From the NCBI GenBank assembly GCA_900618425.1, contig UZAN01039493.1, positions 96,668-160,667 of the forward strand: a stretch of 64,000 nucleotides of DNA, written 5' to 3'. Source of the DNA: Echinostoma caproni (taxonomy: Eukaryota > Platyhelminthes > Trematoda > Plagiorchiida > Echinostomatidae). The notes beneath the pieces were generated by a model. That model did no database searches. It had not been told where the DNA came from and worked only from the letters and a program-made list of their open reading frames with translations. A program made the position numbers and the translations under genes. Below are positions 1-10,743 of the stretch, one piece after another; position 1 is the stretch's first letter; each line of letters opens with the position of its first letter.

Positions 1-1239
1 GAAACGTAATCCAAACAGCAACACTTCAATAAAGACCTCATGTATTACATTGCGAATACTGACAAGTCAAGTTAAGCTTTGAGCACCCAAGGAAATGAAT
101 GTTTGGTACTTTCGATAAGTTGCAGTTAAGAAAATGTATACATTAAACTTCTAATGAATGAAAGAATGAATGTGGTAAAAACCTTATTTGATAAGTGGTT
201 TTGCCAATCAGTAATTATAGTTTCTGAATTTACCAAGATACGGGCAAAATAAGGATTGACGCTATTTTCGTATGTGGTGATACGTGCACGATGAATCCTA
301 AATTTGAAACCCGTACTCTTATGACATGAACATTTATGGAGATGGGCGTGCAAGCAGTGTACTGCATTCGACAGTATTTGGCTGATAAATCTATCCATTT
401 AATCAAAATGTTTTCACATAATGAATCAACCAACACGGGCCTTGCAGTGCCACTAAAACGGGAGGCAGATTAAGAGATCTGGAAAAAAAGAATAACGTTT
501 CTTTCTTTAAGCTGGGTAAAATGTGGGAAACAGTACTATCAGTGTGAAAGAATGAAGGCTATCACAATTTTAAGGATTACATTATGGAAACCACCGAGCT
601 ACTTAACTCTGAAACGCAGAAAGAAAATCTACAAAATCAGATGCAAATGTTTCAATGTAATAGGACCGCTTTCAAAGTACTGATGTACAAGTAATCAGTC
701 AGTACTTGGAAGACGCCTTCGAGGGATTGGTGTTATTCGTCAGCTCCTCAATAATGATGGTTACTTCCAGATGACGTGCACAAACTTAATAACTCGAAAA
801 TAGGTGAATCAAGTTGATCGGTGCACAATTTCTACAGGAGAGAGGATAATGTATAAGGGCTATGTGCATCGTTAGATTCAGAGGACTCGTCATCTGAAAA
901 ACTTATACCGGGGTGACAGAATGGTTCTCTGCAGCAGATATAGATGATGGTAAGAAGTTAAATACAGAAATATTCGTGAATTAACGATATAAATTGTCAG
1001 CATCAAAAAAGAGCTGTTGCGTGAGGTGCTTTACATCAGATCACATATCGCGAAAGTTCTTGTTTCTCATATGTTTCAATACACATCCCATTCAGGCCCT
1101 GCATTCATAGTTCGATTTAAAATGATAGATGTTTTACAGTGCCTCCCCCGCCAGCCCTATCAAAATGAAGCTGTTTTAAAAGAGAAAAAGAGAAACTGTC
1201 TGTACAAATATTTAATGTCTTCACTGAACAACACAGATC
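1..1239. other. Unassigned region with coding-like fragments
   Basis: No confident gene. On the + strand there are short open stretches that read like protein, for example around 558-693 (contains KDYIMETTELLNSETQKENL) and around 690-800 (contains GVIRQLLNNDGYFQMTC), but they lie in different frames and are broken by stops. They could be exons with borders I cannot fix, or a decayed gene copy. They lie just upstream of the two-exon tail at 1240-1568 and on the same strand, so they may belong to it. Confidence 0.3.
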
Positions 1240-1386
1240 ATGTCAAGTCTCAAGAGAATTGTTAAGATGGTCAGAAGTGAAAAGTTCGTAGCATTCGGAA
1301 AGATGGTAAAATCTGTAGATAAAATCACGCCTCCAAGTCTAGCCGACTTCTCAGGGAAGAGATTTCTCCCTCTAATGACTCTGGAG
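1240..1386 (+). CDS. Penultimate exon of an unrecognised gene
   Basis: An open 49-codon stretch starts at an in-frame ATG and ends at a clean donor (CTGGAG|gtaagt) in phase 0. The translation contains VRSEKFVAFGKMVKSVDKI and SLADFSGKRFLPLMTLE, which looks like real globular protein rather than random sequence. It joins in frame to the exon at 1497-1568. I do not recognise the family. The ATG may be internal, with further exons upstream. Both exons have good borders and matching phase, which is the main support. Confidence 0.45.
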
Positions 1387-1496
1387 GTAAGTTGGGTCAT
1401 TTGTTGATGAAACTATTCAAATAATAATATTCAAAAAATAAGGCAATGCTCTTAGTTGCTTATAGGATCCGTTTTATAATGAAAAACGTTTTCCAG

Positions 1497-1568
1497 GTTG
1501 TTTTCAAAGATGTACTCAAGTTGGACAACGAGTCCGTTAGGAAAATCTACAAGATTTTTCATGCCTAA
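1497..1568 (+). CDS. Terminal exon of the same unrecognised gene
   Basis: It follows a good acceptor (gttttccag|GTT). Phase 0 matches the donor at 1386, leaving a 110-bp intron. It encodes VVFKDVLKLDNESVRKIY plus a few residues and stops at TAA 1566-1568. The charged, helix-like C-terminus and in-frame joining support a genuine gene tail. Family unknown; the short intron also leaves open a spliced-gene remnant. Confidence 0.45.
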   Translation, partial: VVFKDVLKLDNESVRKIYKIFHA

Positions 1569-3184
1569 TGTTGCTGAAAAACGATGTCAAAAATGAGTAA
1601 AATCATCAGCCGGAATCAATACAGATTGGTCTAAACCTGTTGCAAGTTATGTATAGAAAATGTCAACCAATAAACGAATATCCGAGGCAGGCTTGTCGGG
1701 AGCAACATAAATGTTAGCTGGTGTAATACAATGTAAGCAACTGAGAAACTGGGGTTTACAATACATAGCAACACAATTTACCTTCAAAATACTAAAAAGA
1801 AAAAATGGTAAGTGTTCTTACACCTGTTTCTGTTGAAGAAGGTAACCATTTCACCAAGTCAGCCACATTTACGTTTTTCCAGATTATTTCTAAGAGTAGA
1901 AACTATGAATCTGAGTTCAGCACCGAGAGTGTGCAGTCAAGGGTGAACTTCAAAAATTGGCACGCATCAGTTAAAAGTGATCGCATTCAACTTCAAGCTT
2001 CACGCAGATTGTTTTTATTGCTTTATTGTCACTTTGGTTTGGAATTATCTGTTGTGCATGTCCACGAACCATTTTGGGTATTCATTGTGTTATTCACATG
2101 CTTTACGGAATTCAGCAATTTTCTCCTCAAGAGTCTCTCCTCTTTTACAGGGTATCTGAGCCAAATGCTCTTCACTCCATAAGATAAGGCCCTCAATGTC
2201 TCACGGTTGTAAATCATGAGGAAAAACCTAAAACTTTTTACGCATTAGCCACGATAATTTGCATTTGGGTAAACAGAGCGTTGTGGTATCCATATTGATG
2301 GTCTAATAATTTTATTTCTAGAAAAGCTTGAATGAGGCTGTTCCCAAGTTTATCAGATACAGAGAGCTGTGGGTGGTTTGAGATGAAGAACTTTAAAAGT
2401 GCCTTAAAGGGTCTACCATCTGTAAGAGATTGTCTGAATGTAATGAAGCAGTTGTATACTAAGATCTTAATGATTACCATGTCAAACCTAGCATATGTCA
2501 AATCCGGCTTTGACATGTGATTACCATCAGGAATCTCTGATTTATACTTTATCTCCCCTCCCTCTATACTCTCCGGTTTAAGCAGTGTTGTATGTACCAC
2601 TGTCTTGGCATGCTCATGGACTATTGAAAACTATATTGACTTAATAATTTGTTTCCATACTGGAGAGTACCCGTGGACTGTATCGAGAAGTCAAATTGAC
2701 CAACAGACTCATTTTTGGTGTATGATTTGCTAACCAAATATAACACTCTTTCATAGATCACAATACCATATGAGTCAAGGAAACAGATCACCTGTATGTA
2801 TATATGCGTGCGTGAGGGCAATATTTTGTTGAGTGCATGAGAGTTCAAATCTGACATAACATTTGCAGTGTACGTTGAACTACCATGCATCCCTTACAAT
2901 ATCACCGACACACACATGATTTACTTTTTTGCTGGTTCCCTGAATCTTGTTATCTGTTGACCGCTGAAAGAGTGCTATATTGGACTAGTTAATGATATCC
3001 TGAAAACGAATTTGTTATGAACTGAGTTACGTCTAGTGAGCAATAAACGTGATATAGTGTGTTAAATGCAAAATTCGAACTGTAAATAAACTTCAAATGT
3101 CCTTTTTATTCACGTTGCTCCTCATTATTATCCGCATCTACAAATTACCACGAATAGAAACGAGAAGAACACAAATATACATGC
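1569..3184. other. Stretch without an assignable gene
   Basis: Open frames occur on both strands (1805-2182 +, 2238-2600 -, 2621-2890 -), but none shows a known domain, convincing splice borders or agreement between strands. The minus-strand reading at 2029-2217 (contains RETLRALSYGVKSIWLRYPV) and the plus-strand reading at 2332-2520 are the most protein-like and might be old retroelement pieces. If the arrestin-like gene has 5' exons inside the window they would have to lie here or further left; I could not find them. Confidence 0.3.
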
Positions 3185-3438
3185 ATGTCTTCCGATTCAA
3201 CAAAGGAACAACGTGAACCCCCAGGCAAATTTACCTATGACTTGAGCGAATTTCAGCAGTCCGCCACTGCAACAGCCAAACGCAACGAGACATGCTACTT
3301 GCCCTATTACGGCCCAGTTGAGTTCAAGCCGGGTCATTATGCAATCCCTTGTATATTCCCTATCAGTTCCACGAGTCATCCATCATTCTCGCTGAGACAG
3401 GATGCAAACACACCAAACGCTTCAGAGTTACTTCATTC
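3185..3438 (+). CDS. Arrestin-like protein, exon 1 visible (N-domain part)
   Basis: First recognisable exon of an arrestin-fold protein. The reading contains VEFKPGHYAIPCIFPIS, matching the conserved N-domain strand of arrestin-domain proteins (L-x-x-G-x-h-x-h-P-F/C-x-F-x-h-P), followed by a Pro-Ser-Phe segment. It ends at donor CATTC|gtgagt in phase 2. ATG 3185 is the first Met, but the N-domain strands normally preceding this motif (about 60 residues) are not recognisable, so this Met may be internal or the acceptor may be near 3256 (gaatttcag), with 5' exons missing or outside the window. Arrestin-domain proteins act as cytoplasmic adaptors in membrane-protein trafficking; that role is inferred from the family. 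Confidence 0.6.
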
Positions 3439-5454
3439 GTGAGTCTTTTATTGATAGGACTAATGAGCACAATTGTGTATTTAATATTATCTTTCATTTT
3501 TTTCAAATTCTTGATAATGTGCTGAACTGGGGAACGTAGAATCCACTTGTACCAATCGGCTTTCAGGTAATCCTTTGATGCAGGCTCACCTGCATAATTA
3601 ATTTTTCAGTCTACACCTAAATCGGCAGTGGCAAACCATACTTCCCCCTGAACTATAGTGAAATTCATAAAGATAAACTCGAACATGTATAACGCACAGT
3701 GGCTTTCAGCGCCCGCTCCTCTTCTCATCCCATCTATTTGATTTTGATTTTCTTCTTGTGTCTGTAAGCAGGGTTGTTATATTCCATATAATTACTATCT
3801 TTCTTCAGGAGGATAGTGTGGTAGCAGGTGGATTTGGGATTAGGTTTAGAAGGCATGATTTCATCACCAATTAGGTAGCCGAATTATCCGACATTCTTTT
3901 GGCACACGCCTTTCGTACTGATGTACCCGTGCATGCTAGCACAATAATGGAATAAAATGAGTTACACCTATTGCCAGTGTGTTCACCCTTTGGGTAGTGA
4001 TATTTATTTAGACAGCGTTCAAACCACAAATGGCTTGAGACCAAAGCTGACGCACTCCAAGCAATTGAATTGTGAGTTTCGTCTGTCTTACCAGAGAAAT
4101 GGGAGAAATTCGGACAGAAGAATTAAAACAGTTTCAAAATATTCCCCCTTAGGGACTTAGGAATGATTATAAACAACTGAGCCAAAACATTTCAAGGTCA
4201 AACAAAAGTATCTGAAGAGCAGTAAAAAATCTATTCTTTTAAAAAACGGCCAATTACAAAGAATCATTTCCAAAAATATGAGGGGTATGTTGTATTTATT
4301 GTGTTCAACAACGCAATATGTGCGTCAAAATAACAGAAGATCATACCAATGAATGTCAGTCTACATAAAGTGCTAGAAACTGCAATAATTCCAATATGAT
4401 GAATGCTGCAATACCTTGGAGAATTACACGTCGTATAGTGGTTCGAGGAGAATTGGTCCGAGTGGTAAAGTTTACTAAATTATCGACCCAAATGATGTGT
4501 TCCAATCCCAACACCGCCGCCTGAAGTTTCAAATTTTCTGTGTTGCCTGGAAGCCCTTTGATTAGGAGCTTTCCTTTTCCTGAAAATTTTATCATTATAT
4601 GTTACGCAAAATGAAGCAATATTCTTAAAAATAACTAAATGGAATAATGTGTTATTTTACTTTGGATAATTCTCAACGTATACTGTCATGATGGGGTGGC
4701 TAACAGTTATCTGTCAGAAGAAAATAAAACATCACTGCTGCTATAACTATTATACTAATTCGGGGACGTAAACGACAATAATATCATAAAATTGCATCTC
4801 ATATAACTACAACTTCTCGGTAAGCATAAACCAAGATGATTCACTCAGATCAAAACCCCCTCCATCCAATGGAATAACTCAAAGGGAAGCTCAATGTGCA
4901 TTTAGGAAGATATAGGCTAATCAAATCATTCACTCAACAATCAAAGCTATCCGTCATTGTCTTTTTGAGTCTGTGAATGCAAAGTGCGCTAATTTTGAGC
5001 ACTGGAAACAGCTTATTGTTAAACACAAGCTCCTCTTAACCACATGAAATAGCTAGACGTTCCTACGTATTAGCATTAGCGATACTGAAATCTTCCAGGA
5101 TTGAATAATAGCTCATCCGGCCTGCATTGTAGTTTTTGCCTTGATTGCAGAATGTTCAATTTAACAGGTTGATGGTGGATTGTTCTGAAAGCCTTTTTTC
5201 ACATACATCATACGTCGCGATAAACAGGGTGTTTGATTTCATAATTTCTAGGTATGACCTGATATTGCTGTATTGAATGCTGGGATTATTTCCATAGAAA
5301 TACATTACACGACTTATATAAATAGTACAAATTGAATTAAAGGTGGACTTTAAACCAACTTGTGGATAGTACTTTGTCAGAAAAGGAATTTCATCCGTGT
5401 GGGAGACCACAGAAATGGTTGAACGTTGACAAAGTATTGAAAGTTGGTCCTCGT

Positions 5455-5775
5455 AGCTCGGGTGAACTGAATTCCGTTTCGCCTGTTCGTCGAGCTTGGC
5501 AATTTGTTTGCAAACGTTTCATCACCAGCCGAGGTGACATCATCAGTGCTTGTGAAGTGGCAGTCTTCTGCTTTTGTCCGTCCGTTTATATATGTGTTCT
5601 TCTCCACCGACCATCGCTGTCCCTTGTTCTCACTATGTTCGACTGGTTGAACGTCTACTGCCATTTGGTTCTATTCATTCAGCAAACGGCTATCTTGAAC
5701 CTCCCCCAAACGCTGTGTTACTGTCCGATCATAAAACGGGGACGAAGTGATGCACATATTAGCAGTTATTAATTC
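5455..5775 (-). mobile_element. PLE 3' end fragment with hammerhead-like core
   Basis: Lies in intron 1 of the arrestin-like gene. The stretch 5475-5590 matches 23552-23662 in wording (cgcctgttc..cgag.ttggcaa, then gaggtgacatcatca), where a PLE endonuclease is next to it, so I read it as the 3' part of a PLE on the minus strand. No intact endonuclease frame remains. On the minus strand 5517-5546 reads CTGATGA, a stem of about six base pairs, then GAAA, the hammerhead catalytic core layout. Confidence 0.5.
5511..5549 (-). ncRNA. Hammerhead-like ribozyme core in PLE tail
   Basis: Minus strand: CTGATGA (5546-5540), stem II GTCACC/GGTGAT, then GAAA (5520-5517), followed by the palindrome GTTTGCAAAC. 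Core order and spacing fit a type I hammerhead. Hammerheads are known from PLEs of many animals (established). Stem I pairing and the cleavage-site U-H are not evident, so self-cleavage is doubtful. Confidence 0.4.
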
Positions 5776-6176
5776 TGTTGTCGGTCAGTATGAAGTTGAA
5801 TACCAGTGGACGTTTTTAGAAATGACAAATCAAAAGTGAAATAGAACAAGTCTTTCAATATGGTGTGTCTGGTGATTCCTATCGTACATATAGAAAAAAT
5901 GAGGAATATGCTCAGTTGGATGTTCCCTTTAAATAATCTTATGCAGTAAAGTAAATAATTTATCCTGCATGGCATTAAAAAGCGCCGTGATTATACACCA
6001 GTCTTGAGTGTTGCCAGTTTGGAAAAAGAATTTAATAGTGAGTCAATTTTCGATTGTTTGCCCGTTTTACGGATGATCTCGGAAAGATTCATAGCCGTAC
6101 TCTTTTGAATGTGATTATATTTTTTAGGAATTTGTAAGCATCGTGTATTGTTGCCGTTTCTTATATATATTTATAG

Positions 6177-6363
6177 CTACCACATTTATGCCACACTTCG
6201 ATGCCTGGCGGATGACTCCAACAAGCCCGTGGAAATCGATACAGGGAAACTACCACTGAAGGTAATGAGCTGTGGGCCACTTCCTCAAGAATTAGACAAC
6301 GGGGATATCATACCTGCTCTTGTTCAAACCTTTGCCTTATCAGACGTCAATTTAATGTTTCAG
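6177..6363 (+). CDS. Arrestin-like protein, exon 2
   Basis: Acceptor tttatag|C completes the Ser codon split at 3438, giving SYHIYATLRCLADDSNKP, the typical arrestin N-domain closing strand (a 'Y-x-h-x-A-x-L' segment after the PF/PC motif). It then runs through KLPLKVMSCGPLPQEL towards the inter-domain hinge and ends in phase 0 at TTTCAG|gtaagt. The exact phase match over a 2.7-kb intron is strong support for the gene model. Confidence 0.72.
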
Positions 6364-7774
6364 GTAAGTCTGAGTTAACGCATTCGCGTCTGGATAATGC
6401 ATACCGCTTACCTTGATTGATATCTAAATTCGAGTGAGATGAACGCAGACAATATGTGCAGTTCGTCGGACAGAAATAAAGCAGGAATGTCCTCACGGAT
6501 TGTCATTTAAGCAAATGCACAAGCGATTCATCATAAATTTGTAGAATTGATGTATATTGTGGAATCATAATCTTTAGTTTACATCGTTGCTGGATACTGA
6601 TGCGGATATGCGATTGGCTAAAATTGCTTCGACGGTTTTGCATCTTTCATAAGAGTGATCATTGAAAATTCCAGCATGCATTGTGCTTGTGTTAGTTATT
6701 TAGTTTTTTATTGGCCACAATACAGATCAGATTAATTCACTTCAAAATAAAACAACCAAACGTCATAAGTCACCGTCGATTAACCTCCGGAAATGAGTTT
6801 ATCGACAGGCCCGTTTTTTCTTGTGTTAACTTTGCAAAACTTAAATTGTTATGGCAGGATACGTCCTGAGTTAGAACGCTGTCCTTGCACGACATCTATC
6901 CCTTCTTGATTTCTACTCAGCTTATTTTGTGTCTATATATTGTCTTATCTTCCCTATATGCTGAGTTTACAGACAATCTTGTTCTAACCTGAGATAATAA
7001 GCTATTTCTTGTGATTTTCAGGCCTAATTACATTGAGATTTTCATGAAAACCCTTTTAATGCCAAGCGTGTGATCTTAAAATTATTTTAAAATGACTAAA
7101 AGGATGTAGACAGCATTAATGTCAAGGTTTGGGTTAACGTCTATCCTCTTATTTCATGCACAAGCATGATCGTCACATTGATCAATTCTCACTTGCTCGA
7201 ACGAGTTCCTGTGCTAATCAGTACTTACTAACAATTGATGGCGATCACATTCTCTCCCTCGACTCAGTGTACATTTTAGTTCACTATAACATCAATGAAG
7301 TGTCTGAAATTGAATGGAACTATCACATAAGTGGTTTCAATTTATGTGAACGGGTAAATTTGATGATTAAGTCAACAATAAAGAACGTTCACTTATGATT
7401 CTTGATTCAAAACAAAAGATAAAGATTCGCTGGTTAAGTAGAATGTTTCTTCGATTTCTGGCCACTTGTTGCGCGAACCGATTAAGGGTTGGTTTAGACA
7501 CTTCAAATGTAATGTCTTTGATCATTTCACATTGCTCTAATAAGCAATATCCTCAGAAATTATTGCACTTTGTAGAACGGAGGTCCTTGGTGCACAGTCT
7601 GTGGGAATAACTGTGTACAAGAAACTATTTGTTCTGTGTGGATTATTCATCGCGTAATTTTATTGTAGAATCACAGCGTTTACTCTCAACCACTNCCTAA
7701 TTTTTTTAACCACATCCTGCTAGTTGCACTTTTCTCATGATTTTGTTCCATGTTATTCCGAATGCTTTATTCAG

Positions 7775-8242
7775 ACCGAGAGCTTGACTGTACAGGACGG
7801 TGACACAATTCGCTTCTACTTATTCGCCGATAAAATTGGAGTGATAAAACACGTCCGAGGATTTTTGTTACAAGCATTTCACGTACCTTGTTTGAACATT
7901 GGTGTGGAGAAATCATCACAAAAAGACAAAAAGCTTTCCGATAACGTAGTCGTAAGAGATCAAACGGAACCGATTCCCATGACAACCGACTTTGCCACGC
8001 CATTCAGTCCGGAGGCGGAAGCCAAATCAGTTGAGCGTCTGGATCAATCGGTCCAGCAATGCGGATTTTATGTATCCTCTCTCGACAGTGACGATCAGAT
8101 TTCCTCGGAAGCGACGCTGACCTCGCCACCAGATGTACCATGGGAGAAGCGCAAAGCTGGTTGTACAATCTCCTTGAACATACCCACAAGAACTGTGCCA
8201 CAAATCAACATGGAGCAAGTCCGAGTTGTGTATTATGCACGG
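7775..8242 (+). CDS. Arrestin-like protein, exon 3 (C-domain with insert)
   Basis: Begins after tttattcag in phase 0: TESLTVQDGDTIRFYLFADK resembles the opening of the arrestin C-domain ('pG..i.v...'), and KHVRGFLLQAF the next strand ending in L-Q. A ~75-residue polar, Ser/Asp/Glu-rich insert (about 7905-8150) interrupts the domain before GCTISLNIPTRTVPQ and QVRVVYYAR. The insert is longer than usual for the family and looks disordered. The exon ends CACGG|gtaagt in phase 0. Coding strength, borders and domain order all agree. Confidence 0.75.
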
Positions 8243-8739
8243 GTAAGTCTATGCAACAGCTCTTGGAATCTGAATGACAGTCCAGTCGGTATCCAAAAAT
8301 ACCAGAGGTCTGAAGAACTTTAGAAGCCACACGTATTTCACTTGGTAGCATCTATCACAAAGAGCACTTGGTTGTTTTGGAAACTGATGTTTTCTGCTGT
8401 TTAAAACATTAAGGAATTTGTAGCCTGAAAGTGGTCCTTGCTGGTAAGAAATAAAATGGTGATCTTCATAAATTTGTTTTCAAGCAGTGTCATTTGGTCG
8501 AAATGTTGGGTCTTAATGAGAAAAACAAGCCACAGAATTGTACTTATTAAGGGTTTGTAGAGTTTTTCTGTTTGGTCGAAATAGATTCTAAAACCAACAG
8601 TCAATAATTGCAGTTTAACCTTTGAAGTTATTCAGGTTACTGAGCAACATTCATTAATCATTTTTATCATTACTACTACTATTTATTGTATGCTTTTGAG
8701 CAAGACAACATAAAAACAAATTAATAAATATTAGAAAAA

Positions 8740-8880
8740 CAAAAGCCCTAAAACAAGATTCAGTTTGAGTCGATGGATTCGCACTGCTGATGAGACCGAA
8801 CCAGGTCGAATCACCTGTCCAGCGCTTGGCAGCTTTCCAGTTCACGCCTCACTTACACAACGAAATCGTGAGATAAACAA
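8740..8880 (+). mobile_element. SINE-like retroposon with hammerhead, copy 1 (head truncated)
   Basis: In the last intron of the arrestin-like gene. Shares with copy 2 (14636-14860, opposite strand) the junction CAGTTTG..TCGATGGATTCGCACTGCTGATGAG and the downstream part (GGC..CTTT.CA.TTCACGC). The tRNA-like head seen in copy 2 is missing here. The hammerhead part is at 8781-8825. Confidence 0.6.
8781..8825 (+). ncRNA. Hammerhead ribozyme, degraded (copy 1)
   Basis: GCACTG (stem I) - CTGATGA - stem II GACC/GGTC with loop GAACCA - GAA - stem III region - TC - CAGCGC (stem I'). The third A of the GAAA core is T and stem III has one changed base compared with copy 5, so it is probably inactive. 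Stem II is perfect. Confidence 0.6.
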
Positions 8881-8895
8881 ATCGAATCCTCTACT

Positions 8896-8933
8896 GTTGC
8901 GATATATCTATATATCGATATATCTGCGATATC
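8896..8933. repeat. AT-rich palindromic run
   Basis: Alternating gatat/atatc motifs (cgatatatct..atatcgatatatc) form several overlapping palindromes just downstream of SINE copy 1. Simple sequence; no function claimed. Confidence 0.5.
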
Positions 8934-10578
8934 TACCGCAGAATTTTCAGTTGTTCCATTGAGGATTTCATATTCCAGCTTATCCATTGAGACATCTACC
9001 AAAAGCGAACTGAAGAGAGACCGCATTGCTCTTCCATTTATTTTGCGATCACATTTGATATTAATTTGAATTGAAAATTGCGTATGCAAAATGAGGCAAT
9101 TACTTTGGATAAGCAACTGGTATTCCGATTTCGCAACTAATAATATGTATGTTGGGAGATATTTATTCATTAATTAATTCAATAATTAGTGGGTACGCCT
9201 TTGAAAAGAAACCTGACATCGTGAGATATCACTTGACGTTAGTTTTATTTGGTCCGTTTATGTTTAAGTCATTAAATCTTGATGCAAAGTCATATGAAAC
9301 GCTTTGTATGTGCAATCAGCAAGCCTTTCTCCTCTGGGGTTCCAGATCCGCTCCAAACCATTTCATTTTTATATGGTTATTTAAGAAACGCGTGTCTGGG
9401 ATAGGTCTGAGAGGTAATACTTCTCCATATGTCTTATTTAGGATCTGGAATACTGAGTTAGTTTGATTTATTAGTGTGCTTGTATTGATTAGTTTCTTTT
9501 ATTGTAGGTGCCGAAGCATTTTTTTACAGCGACACTTATTTGCTATCTTTCTTCCAAATAAATCTGAAAGTTCCTGACACCAATGAGATTGCCGTTTATT
9601 TGCCTGAAATTTTCTGATCTGTTCAAAAGGACTATTCCTGGCATCTCTCGGTCTTCTTGGGCCTCTTCAGCCGTACCCAGTGTTTTGCGGCCACTAGGTA
9701 TGCTGCCAGGGGCACAAATCTTGGGGATTTACAGCACGTGCTGACTATAGATTGGAATTCAGGCCTTCCACATCTAGAGACAAAAGATCAGGCAGATTGG
9801 ACTTGCGGATTCGTTTTGTTGCGTGATCTGCTTTAAACTGATATCAGGGTAGTAAACAGATTGACTGTCAATATAGTTTCACGGGTAGTTTAAGCTGGTT
9901 GACCAGTATTCATGCTGTTGATAACTATGGCTTCTCTGTAGTAATCAGCCCATAGATACCCATATGTAGGTTTGGAACTAAAAGCGATTATTTGCATATG
10001 TTTTCATTTACTATAGTTATGTTTTAGCTCCCATAGAAAACGAAATTTACAGTTAGTGTTTGGGAAAGTAAGACCGTTTTCCAGTCCCAATAAATAATAG
10101 TTTCACTTTGTACCTTACCGTCAGAACAATCTAGTTCCGAGGAAGTAACTTACAACCCTTAATATTGTTCTTCTAATCCTGAAATCCCACTCTTTACTCT
10201 TAACCTATTTGACCAAGATATTTTTTACTTCACTATATTTGTTGTAAAACGCCCAATCATTTTTGACGTGTTCACGATTGGTATTTATGTATGTGCATAT
10301 AAATTCGTATAAATACAAGCATAAACACATAAATACAGACCTAAAGTTGCCTCAGAACGACTCGAATACTATTCCATAACCAAAACATTTTGCGTCGTAG
10401 AAGGACTTCAAATTTAGTTTTTTGTTTACGGTATCGCTCTTCATTTACTAATAACCTCTTATTTAATTATATTTTGCATCACTCTATATAATAAGCCAAG
10501 ATTATGTTCTAAATTGAATGAATGGGAATAAGACTAATATTCTTTAACTCTCTCTCCTTTTTCCTATGTTCCTCTTAG
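8934..10578. other. Last intron of the arrestin-like gene, no gene seen
   Basis: AT-rich. A + frame at 9149-9466 is open for 105 codons, but no domain, splice borders or coding composition supports it. The rest shows no recognised element. Confidence 0.4.
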
Positions 10579-10743
10579 ATTATTGTTCAATTGAAAAAGA
10601 AGACAATCGCATACAGCATACCGATATCCGTGGTCGAAACTAGAGTACGTGACTATAAAATGGAGTACTTGGGGGACACAAAAAGCCTGCGAGATAATGT
10701 CTGCCTTAAGTTTGAACGTGACAGCCGCTGTGCAATTTCCTAA
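10579..10743 (+). CDS. Arrestin-like protein, last exon
   Basis: After acceptor cctcttag the frame continues in phase 0: IIVQLKKKTIAYSIPISVVE, completing the C-domain strand started as VRVVYYAR and giving the 'I-P-I-x-V' ending typical of arrestin-domain proteins. A short tail follows and the stop is TAA 10741-10743. The four exons sum to 1074 nt (357 codons plus stop) with no frame error. No PPxY motif (NEDD4-type ligase docking, common in vertebrate ARRDC tails) is seen. The tail is short, so this is not a classical visual or beta-arrestin. Confidence 0.72.
   Translation: MIVQLKKKTIAYSIPISVVETRVRDYKMEYLGDTKSLRDNVCLKFERDSRCAIS

Noticed and set aside
5362..5772. 136-codon plus-strand frame
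   Set aside because: Lies over a PLE tail (repeated at 23552-23662); the peptide is not conserved in frame there.
9149..9466. 105-codon plus-strand frame in the arrestin-gene intron
   Set aside because: AT-rich composition, no splice sites and no domain; an open frame of this length is unsurprising here.
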